This document shows, piece after piece, positions 25,226 to 35,402 of a stretch of 64,000 bases of DNA. How positions within the stretch are numbered: the stretch's first letter is position 1; each line of letters begins with the position of its first letter. The translations under genes were made by a program, and so were the position numbers. Under the pieces are notes generated by a model. It made no database searches. It worked only from the letters and a program-made list of their open reading frames with translations, and was not told where the DNA came from. The stretch is from Anaeromyces robustus (lineage: Eukaryota > Neocallimastigomycota > Neocallimastigomycetes > Neocallimastigales > Neocallimastigaceae): assembly GCA_002104895.1 (NCBI GenBank), contig MCFG01000364.1, positions 1 to 64,000 of the forward strand. Direction: 5' to 3'.

Positions 25226-25818
25226 TGTAATGATATGGATCCATTATGGCTACTAATTAGGCTCAGTTCTACCTGCTTCTATTATTATGTTGGTTGTCTC
25301 TGGTTCGAACCTTACTCTTTACCTTTCGGAATAATATTATTTATTTAATTAATAATAAATATATTCACTCAATTATTAGATAATAATTTACTTAAATTAA
25401 TAATATGTATTCATTGAAATAAATTTATTTAAATATTAATTTATTATTCACTTAATTAATATAATAATTTATCTAGTTCTTAATATTATATTTATTTAAT
25501 TAAAATAATAATTAAATAATTATATAATTCTTATTTTAAATAATTTGCCCAATCATGTAATAATTTAGAATAGATTTTTGAATATATAAATTCATGTATT
25601 TTATTTTATTTGACTCTTTGAGTCGATATTAACAATCAATTAATAATAAATAAAATATAAATATCAACCATAAATAAATGAACAAATATATATTATATAA
25701 ATGAATCTACTAATTAATTAAGTGAATAATCAATAGTGTTATAAATAATTTAATATATTATATTATTATTTATTATTAATTTCCTACAATAACCTAGTGG
25801 TCACTCCAAATCTTTACA
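25226..25818 (+). repeat. 3' LTR of the non-autonomous element
   Basis: 593 bp, the same length as the 5' LTR and nearly identical to it. It is preceded directly by the polypurine tract and followed by the TATTT target duplication. Confidence 0.92.
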
Positions 25819-25862
25819 TATTTATTTATAGAACCATATACTCATTCTTTATATAACTATCT

Positions 25863-26431
25863 TGTATCACAATTAATAAAATAGTAATCATGGTCTAGTG
25901 GTTAGTCACTATGACCATCTGGGCGAACACTCTGGGTTCGACTCACACTTGTTACAAATTTTATTAAAATTTTATTTTTTAAATTTTTTATTATAAATTT
26001 CTGTATTTTATTTCTGTATTTTTATTTCTGTATTTTACGTAGAAATTAATAGAATACAATCAAAAATTTAAGACAACTTTTATATTAAATTTTTCTAAAT
26101 TTTTCTATAAGATTTTAATCAAAAGTTTCTAGAAATTTTAAATAACTTTTTACGAAGAAAACTATTTTTCCGTAAAAAGTATAAATAGGTGTAAAATTTT
26201 TTAATGATTAATTCTTCGCGATTTTATTAATTAATTATAAGTAATTCAGAACATTACAGAATTAATTAATAAACGAATAAATTTTTAAATTTTAATAAAA
26301 CTAATAAAACATATTTCTTATAAAACATATTTTATTCTGATTTACTTTCTGTGTTGACCTATTGGGTCAAAAAATATAAATAATTGTTTAAAATAATTTA
26401 TTTATTTATTTATTTTTTACAATTTATTACA
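25863..26431 (+). mobile_element. LTR-A copy, plus orientation
   Basis: Starts TGTATCACAATTAAT (a 7-bp deletion relative to TGTAACGAATCTCAC) and ends TTTACAATTTATTACA. The tRNA-like head is intact at about 25,885-25,950, as is the TATAAATAGG promoter near 26,178. The right end forms the right boundary of the composite insertion. No matching duplication is found at its own left end. Confidence 0.85.
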
Positions 26432-28529
26432 GTTGGATCCACTGGTCTTTTAAATATTGTTTTAGCATATCATGTGTAGCTCTCTTTGCTTTTTCATTTG
26501 TCCTAATTGGTTCTTGGTAAGTAAGATCTTTAATTTTTGATTCATCAATGTTTAGTTTGAAGTCCCATTCTCCTCTAGAGGGAGGTAATCCTTCTGGGAA
26601 TCGGAAAACATCCTTGAACTCAATTAATTCCTTAGGTAGTAAATTTTTAATATCTTTTTCATTATTGATTATATTTTCTTCTGATTTAATTGTAATTTCT
26701 TGTTCCTCATTATCTGTTTCCCATTTAGGGTCTAATCTTGTTATTGCCTTGAATATTGCATGGTGTGATATTAATTCTGAGGTTGTCCCTAATTCCTCAA
26801 AATCACTAAGTTCGTTTTCTGATATTACTAAAGGGTTTAAGCTTAAATTTCTAGTATTAGTTGGTTCCTGAGTGTCTGTAGTCAACATCGTTTCTTTTCC
26901 AATTTCATTTAGGGGAATGTTTGAGTTTGGAGGAACATGTGTTACTAATGATACCGTAGTTTTATTTGCTGTTCTAGTACTGTTTATATCTTTAGGTACC
27001 TGAGCTAGTCCTAATGTTATGGCATCGCATTGAGTTTGGTTGTTGTTATTAGGTTCAGGGTGAACAATGATTTCTTTGATATTATTGAAAGGTAAGTTGT
27101 ACTTCCGTTCCATCTGCTTTCCTATTGAAAACATATATTTTGGTGAGTTGAGTACTGACATTTTAACGTTTTTTAGTATGTAACCATGCAATTCGTCTTT
27201 GTCAAATACTCCAAACGATACATTAACTTCACCCTGAGTAGTGGTTCTTCCTCCAGAAGTTACATGTTGCGTTTTCTTAGGTGTTTGTTTTAAATTTAAA
27301 GCTTTTGCCAAATCTGAACTGATATAATTGCAATTACTTCCTGAATCTAATAAACATAAGACTTCTAACAATCCAGTATCATCACTACTGGTTGTTTCCA
27401 TTGTGCTCATGAAGGCTTTTGTAAAAGCTACTTCTTCAGTGGGTGCTCCTTGTTGTATATTATTAATTTTTCCTTGTATTCTTTCAGTTATTGTTCCTCC
27501 TAAGACTTGAGCTACTAAATTCTCCGTTGTGTCACTAATGAAGAAGGAAACTTTAACTGGTGATTCAATCGTAACTATTCCTGGTTTATTATCTTTATTG
27601 ATTGTGTGATATGAAATTTGTTTTCTGATGTCTTCTTTGACTTCTCCCGGATCGATTTCAACTTCTTTTATTGTAAGGTGTGAAGTTTCTTTCTTTGAAT
27701 TATTACTTTCAGCATTATGATGATTCCATTTTCTTTTTGGTTTGAAATGTTCTGATTTCTTGTTTTTGTTTTTGTCATCAAAAGTTTTATTTCCTTGGAA
27801 CCATTTTCTTCCCCTCCAAGAGGCAACGTTCTCTTCAAAAGTCAATTCTGAGTAGATCCAGTCAAGCATTTCTGAACCAATGGCGGTATTAGGGTCGAAC
27901 CATGGTTGAATTGAAATTCTATTAAACATCCGTTCGGGCATATTTTTAATAATCCATTCAATTTGATCTCTGTTTGAAAGATTAAGGCCAATAATACACA
28001 TATTAAACTTCTTTCTAAAGATAGGGAATTGACTCTTAATGGTAGGGAAGAACATATTGTTCCATATGTTGAGTAGGTCTTCATGAGAATAGGACCCTTC
28101 CGTATCTTGGAATGTTCTTAAGACTACTCCAATGTTTGGTTGTTCGTATAGTCCATTATTGGATAATAGTTTTCCTTCAGGGAAAGTTTTGTAAAATCAT
28201 TTTCTTCCTAATGGTCCTACTTGTTGGAGGAAAAAGTATATGGTAGAAGCATTGGTTTCCTGATAGTAGAAGGTATTCATTATATTAGTAAAATCTTCTG
28301 CAAATCTGATAACGTCTTCTTTTCTACCGTTATAGGGTTTAATGTCTTTTGGAGTAATCCTTAGGGCGTCAGGTCGAGGGGTAGATTGAGTTGGAGGTGG
28401 TACAACTATTTCACCTTTAAAATTTTTATTCTTCCAATGTTCCATATTATTCCCGGCTAAACCGTTCATGCTGACTGGCTGAATATTTGTTTGGAATTTA
28501 ATAGAGTTATCAGTGGGATCTATTTCCAT

Positions 28530-31083
28530 AGGGACTATTAAAGAGTCCAAGCAAGGGTTTATGGTCAGTGTAAACAACAGTACTAAAGAGACTTCCCATA
28601 ATATACGATTTTAGTTTTGTAATACAAAAGAATAAAGCAGCTCCTTCTAGGTCTGTAATTCCATAGTTTCTGTTTTACTTAAACTTCTGCTAATAAAATG
28701 GATCGGGTGTTCAATTCCTGATTCATCCTTTTGAAGTAGAACACCTCCTAAACCCTCGTACGATGCATCGGTTCTGATAATAAATTCCTTTTCAAAACCT
28801 GGAAATTTTAGGATTGGAGCATTTATCAACCGTTCTTTCAATAACACGAATCTTTCTTCATGTTCAGGAGTCCATTTATATTTAGCTCCCTTTCTAAAAA
28901 GTTTACAAATAGGGACAGTGATTTGTGAATAGTTGGGAATGAAATCTCGATAATACCCAACACTACCTAAAAATGATCTTAACTCATGCAAGTCGATAGG
29001 TGATTTCCACTTATTAATTACTTCCACTTTATTTTCTAATGGTTTTAGGCCTTGAGTAGTCAGTTTATGTCCTAAAACGTTTACCTCCGTTTGAATGAAG
29101 TGACACTTCCCCAAATTAATTTTTAACTTATTTTTCTGGAATATTTCTAAGACTTGTTTAATATGATCTATATGTTCTTCAATAGTCTTAGAATATATTA
29201 ATATATCGTCAATAAAGTTAAAAACACATTTTCCTATAAGAGGGAATAAGATTCTATTCATTTCTCTTTAGAAGGTAGCTGGTGCTCCAGTAAGTCCAAA
29301 GGGCATCACTTTAAATTGATAGTTACCAAACTTAGTGGTAAAACTAGTTATTTCAATACTTTCTGGATCCATGAGGATTTGGTGATAGCCTGAATAAAGA
29401 TCTAAGGTGGTGAAAATGGTAGCCCCATTTAAACTATCAAATATTTCATCAATTAAAGGAAGAGAGTAGGCATCTTTTTCAGTTAACTCATTGACTTTCC
29501 GATAGTCAATACACATATGCCATTTTCCATTAGGTTTAGGTTTTTAATGATAAATTTATTAATTATTTGGAATTGTATGCGTTAGAAATAAAATAAAAGA
29601 GAAAAAAGATGAAAATAGAGTAAAAAAACTATATATATAAAACTATATATATAGAAAAAATTTATGAAAAACAAAGTATATCTATGCAAGATATATATAT
29701 AAATATTAAATCAGAAAAAAAATTTTCTTGTGAAACAATCTTAAGAGTAGTCCAACAAAAATTTATGATAAAATAATCAGAATAATTTATAGTCAACTCA
29801 TAAAAGGGTTTCACAATAAAATAAAATGTTAATAATATCAAAATTCTTGTTGTGTAACTCTGAGAAAGGTAACACAAAAAAATTTTAATAAAATGAGATA
29901 GTAAATATAATAATAAATAAATAATAAAACTATATATACTAAAGAAAATAATGCTAAGCGCATACTATCAAAAGTAATACATGAATTATTAAAAAATATT
30001 ATTACATGAGATAAATAAAAAATTAAACTAAGCTGAAATATGTTTAGGCACAAGAACTACTGGTGAGGACCATTCAGAAAAAGATATTTCAATTAAATCG
30101 TTTTCAATAACTTTAGTTAATTCTTCCTTTAAAATATCGGTTTTGAATTTAGCTAAGCGATAATATTTTTGTTTAAGAGGTTTTGCTCCAAGTTTGAGTC
30201 TAATTTTATGGGGGTTTAATATTGAAGGAGTTAGCTGTTCCGAAGAGGTGGCAACTATGTCTAAATATTTTTCTAGGAGTTCTATAATTTTCTTTTTAAT
30301 AGGTTCTTTAAGAGTTTTGGTAAAGTTTTCATGATGAATGTATTCATTAGGTGATAATCCTTCAAGCTTTTTAAGACTGTCTTTACTTACGGAATTATCA
30401 TCTACCTTCTTAATCATGTATAAATATTTTTCTTCCTTAAAAGGTTCATTATTAATAGGGGCAATTTCTTCAATTAATCCTTCTGGAGAGAATCTACATA
30501 ATGAGTATCTTATTGGATGAATAAATAATTTATGAATAATTTGAGTTTTTAAGTTAATTAACATATCATAAAATGGTTCTTCTTTATCTACTACTCTCAG
30601 ATCAACTAAAAGAATTATTTTTTTAATCTTTACTGGAATTCTTACTACAATTCCTTCGGAATAATCATCATTTCGAGTAGCTAACCGTATTCTTTATTAA
30701 TTCGCTAGATTCTTGAGATTCACTCCTAAACCTTCACCATCAAATAGTAAAGGACAGGAGATATTTTGAAAATTCTAATAATTTTGAATCTTTAAGTACA
30801 TCATAGCTACCAAAATTAGTTTGCATTTGGATTTTTCGAGGAACTTTTACTGTTGCAGTTTTCGTTTCAGTTGACTTAGATTTTTCATTGAAAAGTTCGA
30901 TTAGGTTTGATTAGTTTTACTGGAATTATTTTCAGATTCTTTATCTTCTTTTGTTTTTCCTTTTCAATGCCCATAAGTTTCTTATTGAGTTCCCTGAAAT
31001 TGAGTCTTGCTTGGTTGGTATTGATCATTAAACTTGGTAATGAAGTGGTAGTTGGAGTTAATTCTAGAGTATCTGAATCCATG
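28530..31083 (-). pseudogene. Gypsy-3 retroelement copy 1 (gag start to RNase H)
   Basis: Read leftward: a Gag start at about 31,083 (MDSDTLELTPTTT), broken protease-region pieces, then a pre-RT segment (30564-30028, EWSSPVVLVPK). The RT at 29516-28647 carries CIDYRKVN, TLDLYSGYHQI, VMPFGLTGAPATF and, after a stop, FIDDILIYSKT, followed by RNase H (RTDASYEGLGG, VYTDHKPLLGLF). It is interrupted between VPK and KPNGKWHMCIDYR by an about 0.5-kb insertion. RNase H ends abruptly at about 28,530, exactly where Gypsy-2 Gag begins; integrase is absent. Multiple stops make it non-functional. It is related to, but clearly diverged from, the copy at 49.2-51.9 kb. Confidence 0.85.
29545..30041. mobile_element. 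Unclassified about 0.5-kb insertion in Gypsy-3 RT
   Basis: RT coding sequence is broken after ...VLVPK and resumes at KPNGKWHMC. The flanks share GTTT. The insert starts about TTAATGATAAATTT and ends about AAGCTGAAATAT. It lacks TG...CA ends, visible terminal inverted repeats and tRNA-like boxes. It is AT-rich and has no supported gene. It could be a MITE, a decayed LTR or filler DNA. Confidence 0.5.
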
Positions 31084-31181
31084 TTGATAGTTTTGATTAA
31101 ATTTAATAATATATATAACAATATAAAAATATAACTGAGAATTGATAAGATTTTAGAGTTTATTTCAAATTTTTTGCTAAT

Positions 31182-32345
31182 ATGGTTGATATTATCATAA
31201 ATGAAGATGGCCTTTATGTTCCTAATATTTACGTTGTTAACACTGATGTTCCTATTTGTTATAACCATATTAAATACAGAGATGATAAAAAAGAATAGTT
31301 AATTGCTATTCAAAATGAACTTAAAAACCTTTATGACAACCATGTTATGACTTTTGTCAAAACTATTCCTAAAGATGCTAATTTAATATCTACTCAATGG
31401 GTTTTCGCTATTAAAAGAAATAAAGACAATGAAGTTATTAAATTTAAAGCTAAATTGTCGCTAGAGGTGACTTACAAATCTATGGGTTAGATTATGTTAT
31501 AGTTTATTCACCTACTTTGGATGTTATTTGTATTAGATTAATTTTATTTTATGGTTCAAAATTTAAATGGAACACTTATCAATTGGATATTCAAGCTGCT
31601 TACTTAAACGCTCCGTTAGAAAGAGATATATATTGTAACGAATCATGAAAATGAGTAACCTGTCTTAGTGGTTAGTAACTAAGACTATGGTTCGAACCTC
31701 TCGAGTTCGAAACCTCTCAATTCCAAAATATCATATTTTTATTATTTTTATTTTTACCATAAATTTTACCAAACAAAATTATTCTGATTGGTTAAATTTT
31801 GGTCACTAAAAAAATTTTTAAAATTATTTTAAAATTTTTAGTATAAATACAAGTGAATTTTTCTCAAAAAATTTTATAAAAATTCGAGTTATTATTAATA
31901 AATAAAAATAATTATTTAACACTAACTTGTAAAGTAGTTTTGTGTTCGATAATAAATTTTTATTTTACATTAAGAAGAAAGTATATTTTTTTATTGTTGT
32001 CGAACACTTCAGTTCTTGACATATATGTTAAAATCCCTCAAGGAGATAAAAATTATGGAAAGGTTTATTGGAAATTAAATAAATCTCTTTACGGTTTAAA
32101 ACAATCAGGTAGAAATTGGAATTCAACCATTACTGAATTTTTAATTAAAATATGTTTCAAACAATGTCAAAATGAACACTGCTTATTCTACCACATTAAT
32201 GAACAAAACAATATTTCCTGTATTATCGGACTCTAGTTGACGACATGATTATTACAGGATTTAATCATGACTTATATTTTATTCAAAAAATTCAAAAAAA
32301 ATTTTCCATTTCTAAATTGTCAACCTATTAATTTTATTTTAGGTA
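31182..32345 (+). pseudogene. Ty1/copia reverse transcriptase remnant
   Basis: Copia-type RT landmarks are readable across frameshifts and stops: STQWVFAIKRNKDNEVIKFKAK, a QLDIQAAYLNAPLEREIY-like segment, then VKIPQGDKNYGKVYWKLNKS and LYGLKQSGRNWN. It ends near an ILGITIK-like segment at about 32,345. The gag, protease, integrase and RNase H parts are missing. It is split by a solo LTR (31634-32021). The 5' edge overlaps the leader of the oppositely oriented Gypsy-3 copy. Confidence 0.85.
31634..32021 (+). mobile_element. Solo LTR, family D, in copia RT
   Basis: 388 bp, TGTAACGAATCATG to TTCTTGACA, flanked by perfect 5-bp repeats TATAT (31629-31633 and 32022-32026). Removing the LTR and one repeat restores the copia codons EREIY-VKIPQG exactly. 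Its head carries the tRNA-like A-box-like TGTCTTAGTGGTTAG and B-box GGTTCGAACCT, and TATAAATAC lies further in. The first 11 bases match LTR-A, but most of the rest does not. Confidence 0.92.
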
Positions 32346-33847
32346 TTACTATTAAGTAAAGTTTAATAGAACAAAACAAATATAAAATATAAAATATAAA
32401 AAATACATATAATTTATATATTATTTACATTTAAAAAAATACTAAAACTTTAAAAAAAAAAAACTAATAATAAATAAAAAAATATTAAAAAAATATTCAA
32501 TATCATTAAAATAATAACAAAATGAATATTCAATATTATTAAAATATTAAGAAAAAAAGAATATAAAATATTATTAAATAAAAAAATATAAAAAAAATAT
32601 TATAATTTTATAATTTTATTATTTATTTATTTATATATTATATTTTTATTTATTTAATTATTTATATAATTACGCGCCCCATTGCGAAATGCAACTCTCC
32701 CAATAAAAAACTATAAATTTTATATAGATAAAATCTTTTAATTCAATAATTATATTATATCTTATAATAACTATAATAATTTAGAATTACAGAAAAATGC
32801 CATTAAATAATTTATAAATATTAATTAGAATAATAATAATAATTTTTTATAATAATTGTTAATTATTTTTTATAATTATTAGAATAATTGAATATTATAA
32901 TAATTTAAAGAATTTCTTAGAATTCTAAAAATTTCTAAAGATTTAAAAATTACTTTTAAGATCTTAAATAATTAAAATAGCCCATTTTATCTATAATTAT
33001 TTATACAGAAAATATTATAAAAATCCAAAGATAAAGATAATTAATAGATAGATAGATAATTACATAGTATACTAAATAATTAAATAATTAAATAATTAAA
33101 TAGTTAAATAGCTAGAATAGTTATAAATCTAAAATCTTAGATTATAATTCTTATAATTCAATTTGTTAATAGTTTATATAGTTTTAAATTAGTTTTATAT
33201 TAGTAGATTTTTATCAATATTATTTTATTCATATATTTTATTTAAAATTATACAAGTTTAAATATATTAGCAATAGATTATAATAATTAAATATTAGTAA
33301 TTAATAGTTTTAGAAAAAGTATAAATAGGAATTGAAATTACAATTTCTTATAATCTTTGTTAAGATTATTAACTAACTTAGAATTAATGACTTAATAATC
33401 TAATTATTATTTAAAACTTATCTTAATTATTAATAAAAAATATTATTATAAAACTTAATTATTTTAAAAGTGTTCTATTAATTAATTAATTTCTTGTGTT
33501 ATTAAAATTTGTCTATTAATTATATATATTTGTTTAATTAGTTATAAGTTATTAATTAAACATCTTGACCTGACCATTATTAAACCAAAATTACCCTAAC
33601 TTAACATTCTATGACACTTCTATAATTATTTAATTATCACTGAACATTCTAAGAAAATTTATTATTTCACAAAATATGAAACTAGTGAGATGTTTCGATT
33701 AGTATAATATATTTTTATCATTGACATTGACCTTCTTTTTTTTTTGATATTAAAAGAAAAATGAAAAAATATATATATATATATATATATTAATATAATA
33801 TTAATATTAATAAATATTTTTTAAAATTAGTATATTATATTATTAAA
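32346..33847. other. AT-rich stretch upstream of Rep copy 1
   Basis: No gene supported. A GC-rich oddity ATTACGCGCCCCATTGCG (about 32,671-32,688), followed by AAATGCAA, shares the TGCATTTCG and GGCGC words (opposite orientation) with the small foldback at 46.4 kb. A dinucleotide (AT)n run lies at about 33,770-33,790. No capsid-like sequence was found here. Confidence 0.5.
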
Positions 33848-33878
33848 TAATATTTAAAATTAACTCGATTCACCAATT
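33848..33878 (+). promoter_or_regulatory. Right half of the candidate CRESS origin hairpin
   Basis: TAATATTTA (33848-33856) is followed by AAATTAAC and TCGATTCACCAATT, matching the loop and right arm of the full hairpin at 48193-48245. The left arm is absent. Similarity between the two Rep loci begins exactly at the nonamer. Confidence 0.7.
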
Positions 33879-33913
33879 TATTTTTTATTAATTAATAAAC
33901 TTTTTTTTTAAAA

Positions 33914-34984
33914 ATGACTTTTGATAACGCTCTTAAGGTTGCTGCCGCTGTTCATTCTGCTCAAATGGCTTCTGGCTCCAAGAGAAAAAGGGTTTCTAAA
34001 GGCAAGGAATCAGCTACCGCTAATAAAAAAGTAAAGAAAAACTCTGAAGAGGGATTTCGCATAAACAAAAAGAAAGAATTTCTCTTAACTTATGCGAACA
34101 CTAGGGGTGAAACTACCAAGAGTGACGTGTCCTTGATGATCGAAGAGAAACAATTGAATATCGAGTTTATTGTTTCTAAAGAAAAAAATCATAACGGTGA
34201 GATTGCGGAGTTCCACATTCATTCTTATCTCCACTATATTGACAATCCGCTTAACACAAGAGATGTTAGATATTTTAATGTTCCTTATCCCCCTTCTAAC
34301 CAAGCCTTCACTACTAACCATCCAAATATTAGATATAAAAGTGAATTTAGCAAAAATCCAATTCAAGCAACTATTGACATGATCGAGTATGTCACAAAGG
34401 AAGACCAGGACCCCGTTTGCAATTTTGACTGGAAAAAAAAGGTTAGAAGAATTGAAAAGCCAACTTTCTAATGGCAAACGTAAGGTTAAAGAAGTTCTCG
34501 AGATTCCTTTTTTTGAATGGGTGAAGATCCAAGGCCTGACGGTGAAGAAGTTAAAAGAAGAATTAGATCCAATAGGGCTTGGTATGATCAATACTGCTTG
34601 AAGTTTATAAATTTTAATTCCTTAATTAAAGCTGAATTTGATTCCAGAAGGGGAAATGAAAAACCTAGGGCTTTGTATAATAGAACTTTTATTATCCCTT
34701 TAAAGCTTCGTAAATGGATAGAATCTTTCGAAAATTGGCGTTTAGAAAAGTATGAACGTCCCAGAGGTTTAGTTCTTACGGGTCCTCCAAAGAGTGGAAA
34801 AACTTCTTTATTAGCCTGTATTGGGGTGTTCTCATATTTCCCTAATATTTGGGATATGAAGAATTGGGAAAAGAATGCTGAATTTAATTGGTTTGAAGAC
34901 CAAGACGTCGAGTTCAACTCAATGGAAGACTTCAGGTGGTTTAAAGGATTAACCCTATTTCACACTGCTGTTCTTTCAGTTTAG
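33914..34984 (+). pseudogene. rep: Geminivirus-like replication initiator (Rep), copy 1, frameshifted
   Basis: Starts at ATG 33914 (MTFDNALKVA), with a Lys-rich N-terminal segment. HUH endonuclease motifs follow: motif I FLLTYAN, motif II HIHSYLHY, a HPNI-containing stretch like the geminivirus Rep sequence (GRS), and motif III EYVTKED with the YxxK tyrosine. Frames shift near 34,435 and 34,530. The third frame carries the linker (DPRPDGEEVKRRIRSN) and a Walker A motif GPPKSGKTS of the SF3 helicase. It then runs into the 159-bp cassette at 34955 and stops at 34984; Walker B and motif C are gone. In exogenous relatives this protein nicks the origin and drives rolling-circle replication. Two frameshifts and the truncation make it a pseudogene. 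It is more complete in the helicase than copy 2. Confidence 0.9.
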
Positions 34985-35113
34985 CAACTTACTCGAGCTG
35001 AATGTAGGACTTACATCTGAGCCTACCAGCGAGGGCCAATGTGAAACTCGAAAAATAATTAGAAAAAGGAAAAAGTATTTTATAAGGATCCTCTATATCG
35101 ATTCTCCTTATGA
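34955..35113 (+). repeat. 159-bp hairpin cassette, copy 1
   Basis: Nearly identical (about 95%) to 58071-58229, same length and window orientation. It starts CTATTTCACACTG and ends CTCCTTATGA. It contains an inverted pair TTTCACACTG/CAATGTGAAA spanning about 90 bp and a second ATAAGGA...TCCTTAT pair. Relative to the nearby chromovirus leader, it is inverted and at a different position compared with copy 2. It truncates Rep copy 1. Confidence 0.85.
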
Positions 35114-35402
35114 AAGAATTCTATAATCAATAAGTGAATATATTATTATTTAGATATATATTTAGTCAAAAAAAAAAAAATTATATATATATATATCTAT
35201 ATCTATATATATAATAGTAATAAATTCCTTGCCTGAAATATTGGCAAGAAAATATTTTGTGTTTTAAAATTTCGTGTCATTTTAATTATAAATAAGGAAA
35301 ATTTATATTCCATATAACTTAAAATATTACTTCTATTTCAAGGTCTTTTCCAAAGAAATAAAAGTAATAAGTCCATTTTTTTAAGATTTTTTAATTTAAT
35401 AA

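Larger units (their letters stand above)
23973..25818 (+). mobile_element. Complete non-autonomous LTR retrotransposon (TRIM/LARD-like)
   Basis: Two 593-bp LTRs (23973-24565 and 25226-25818) are almost identical (one A/G difference noticed) and flank a 660-bp non-coding interior. The element is bounded by TATTT target duplications (23968-23972 and 25819-25823). The 10 nt after the 5' LTR, ATATCGACTC (24566-24575), are the reverse complement of GAGTCGATAT within the LTR. The polypurine tract AGAGGAGGACCA (25214-25225) abuts the 3' LTR. The last 36 internal bases, including CGTCTGGTATCCGA, resemble the 3' interior of the chromovirus at 52.9 kb, so chromovirus proteins may mobilise it. A 75-codon minus-strand frame inside is probably fortuitous. 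LTR identity implies recent insertion. Confidence 0.92.
22322..26431 (+). mobile_element. Composite nested LTR insertion in Gypsy-2
   Basis: The left boundary is TGTAACGAATCTCATGG at 22322 and the right boundary is ATTTATTACA at 26431. They are flanked by GTTAG (22317-22321) and GTTGG (26432-26436), a 5-bp target duplication with one change. Collapsing it restores the Gypsy-2 reading frame across protease-RT (DQWIQPSNTSYA then MFPVPKKDG). Inside are a solo LTR-A (minus), a complete non-autonomous LTR element (plus) and an LTR-A copy (plus). The left 0.95 kb (22322-23269) starts with a B-box core GGTTCGAGG but otherwise does not match LTR-A, so the history of the outermost insertion is unresolved. 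No coding capacity was found. Confidence 0.65.
20367..28529 (-). pseudogene. Gypsy-2 retroelement: gag, protease, RT and RNase H, interrupted
   Basis: Read leftward: Gag begins at ATG 28529 (MEIDPTDNSIKFQ), then a stop near 28197 and a continuing Gag frame. The retropepsin LLDSGSNCNYISSDL lies in the 28055-26427 frame. The reverse transcriptase follows (FPVPKKDG, LPFGLSDAP, YLDDILIYG) at 22290-21548, then RNase H at about 20848-20367 (ILVSDSSDYWASG, FTDNKALSQ). No integrase or chromodomain follows; the RNase H frame stops after DMLSRPIRKE. A 4.1-kb composite insertion splits protease from RT, and a solo LTR splits RT from RNase H. The right end abuts Gypsy-3 RNase H coding sequence without an LTR. 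Frameshifts make it non-functional. The same family is present at 1-1035. Confidence 0.85.

Noticed and set aside
26548-26871. Plus-strand frames across Gypsy-2 protease
   Set aside because: Antisense shadows of the real retroelement frame.
20367-28529. DIRS or tyrosine-recombinase class for Gypsy-2 because integrase is missing
   Set aside because: A retropepsin motif is present, and no tyrosine recombinase motifs or split inverted repeats were seen; loss of the 3' part explains the absence.
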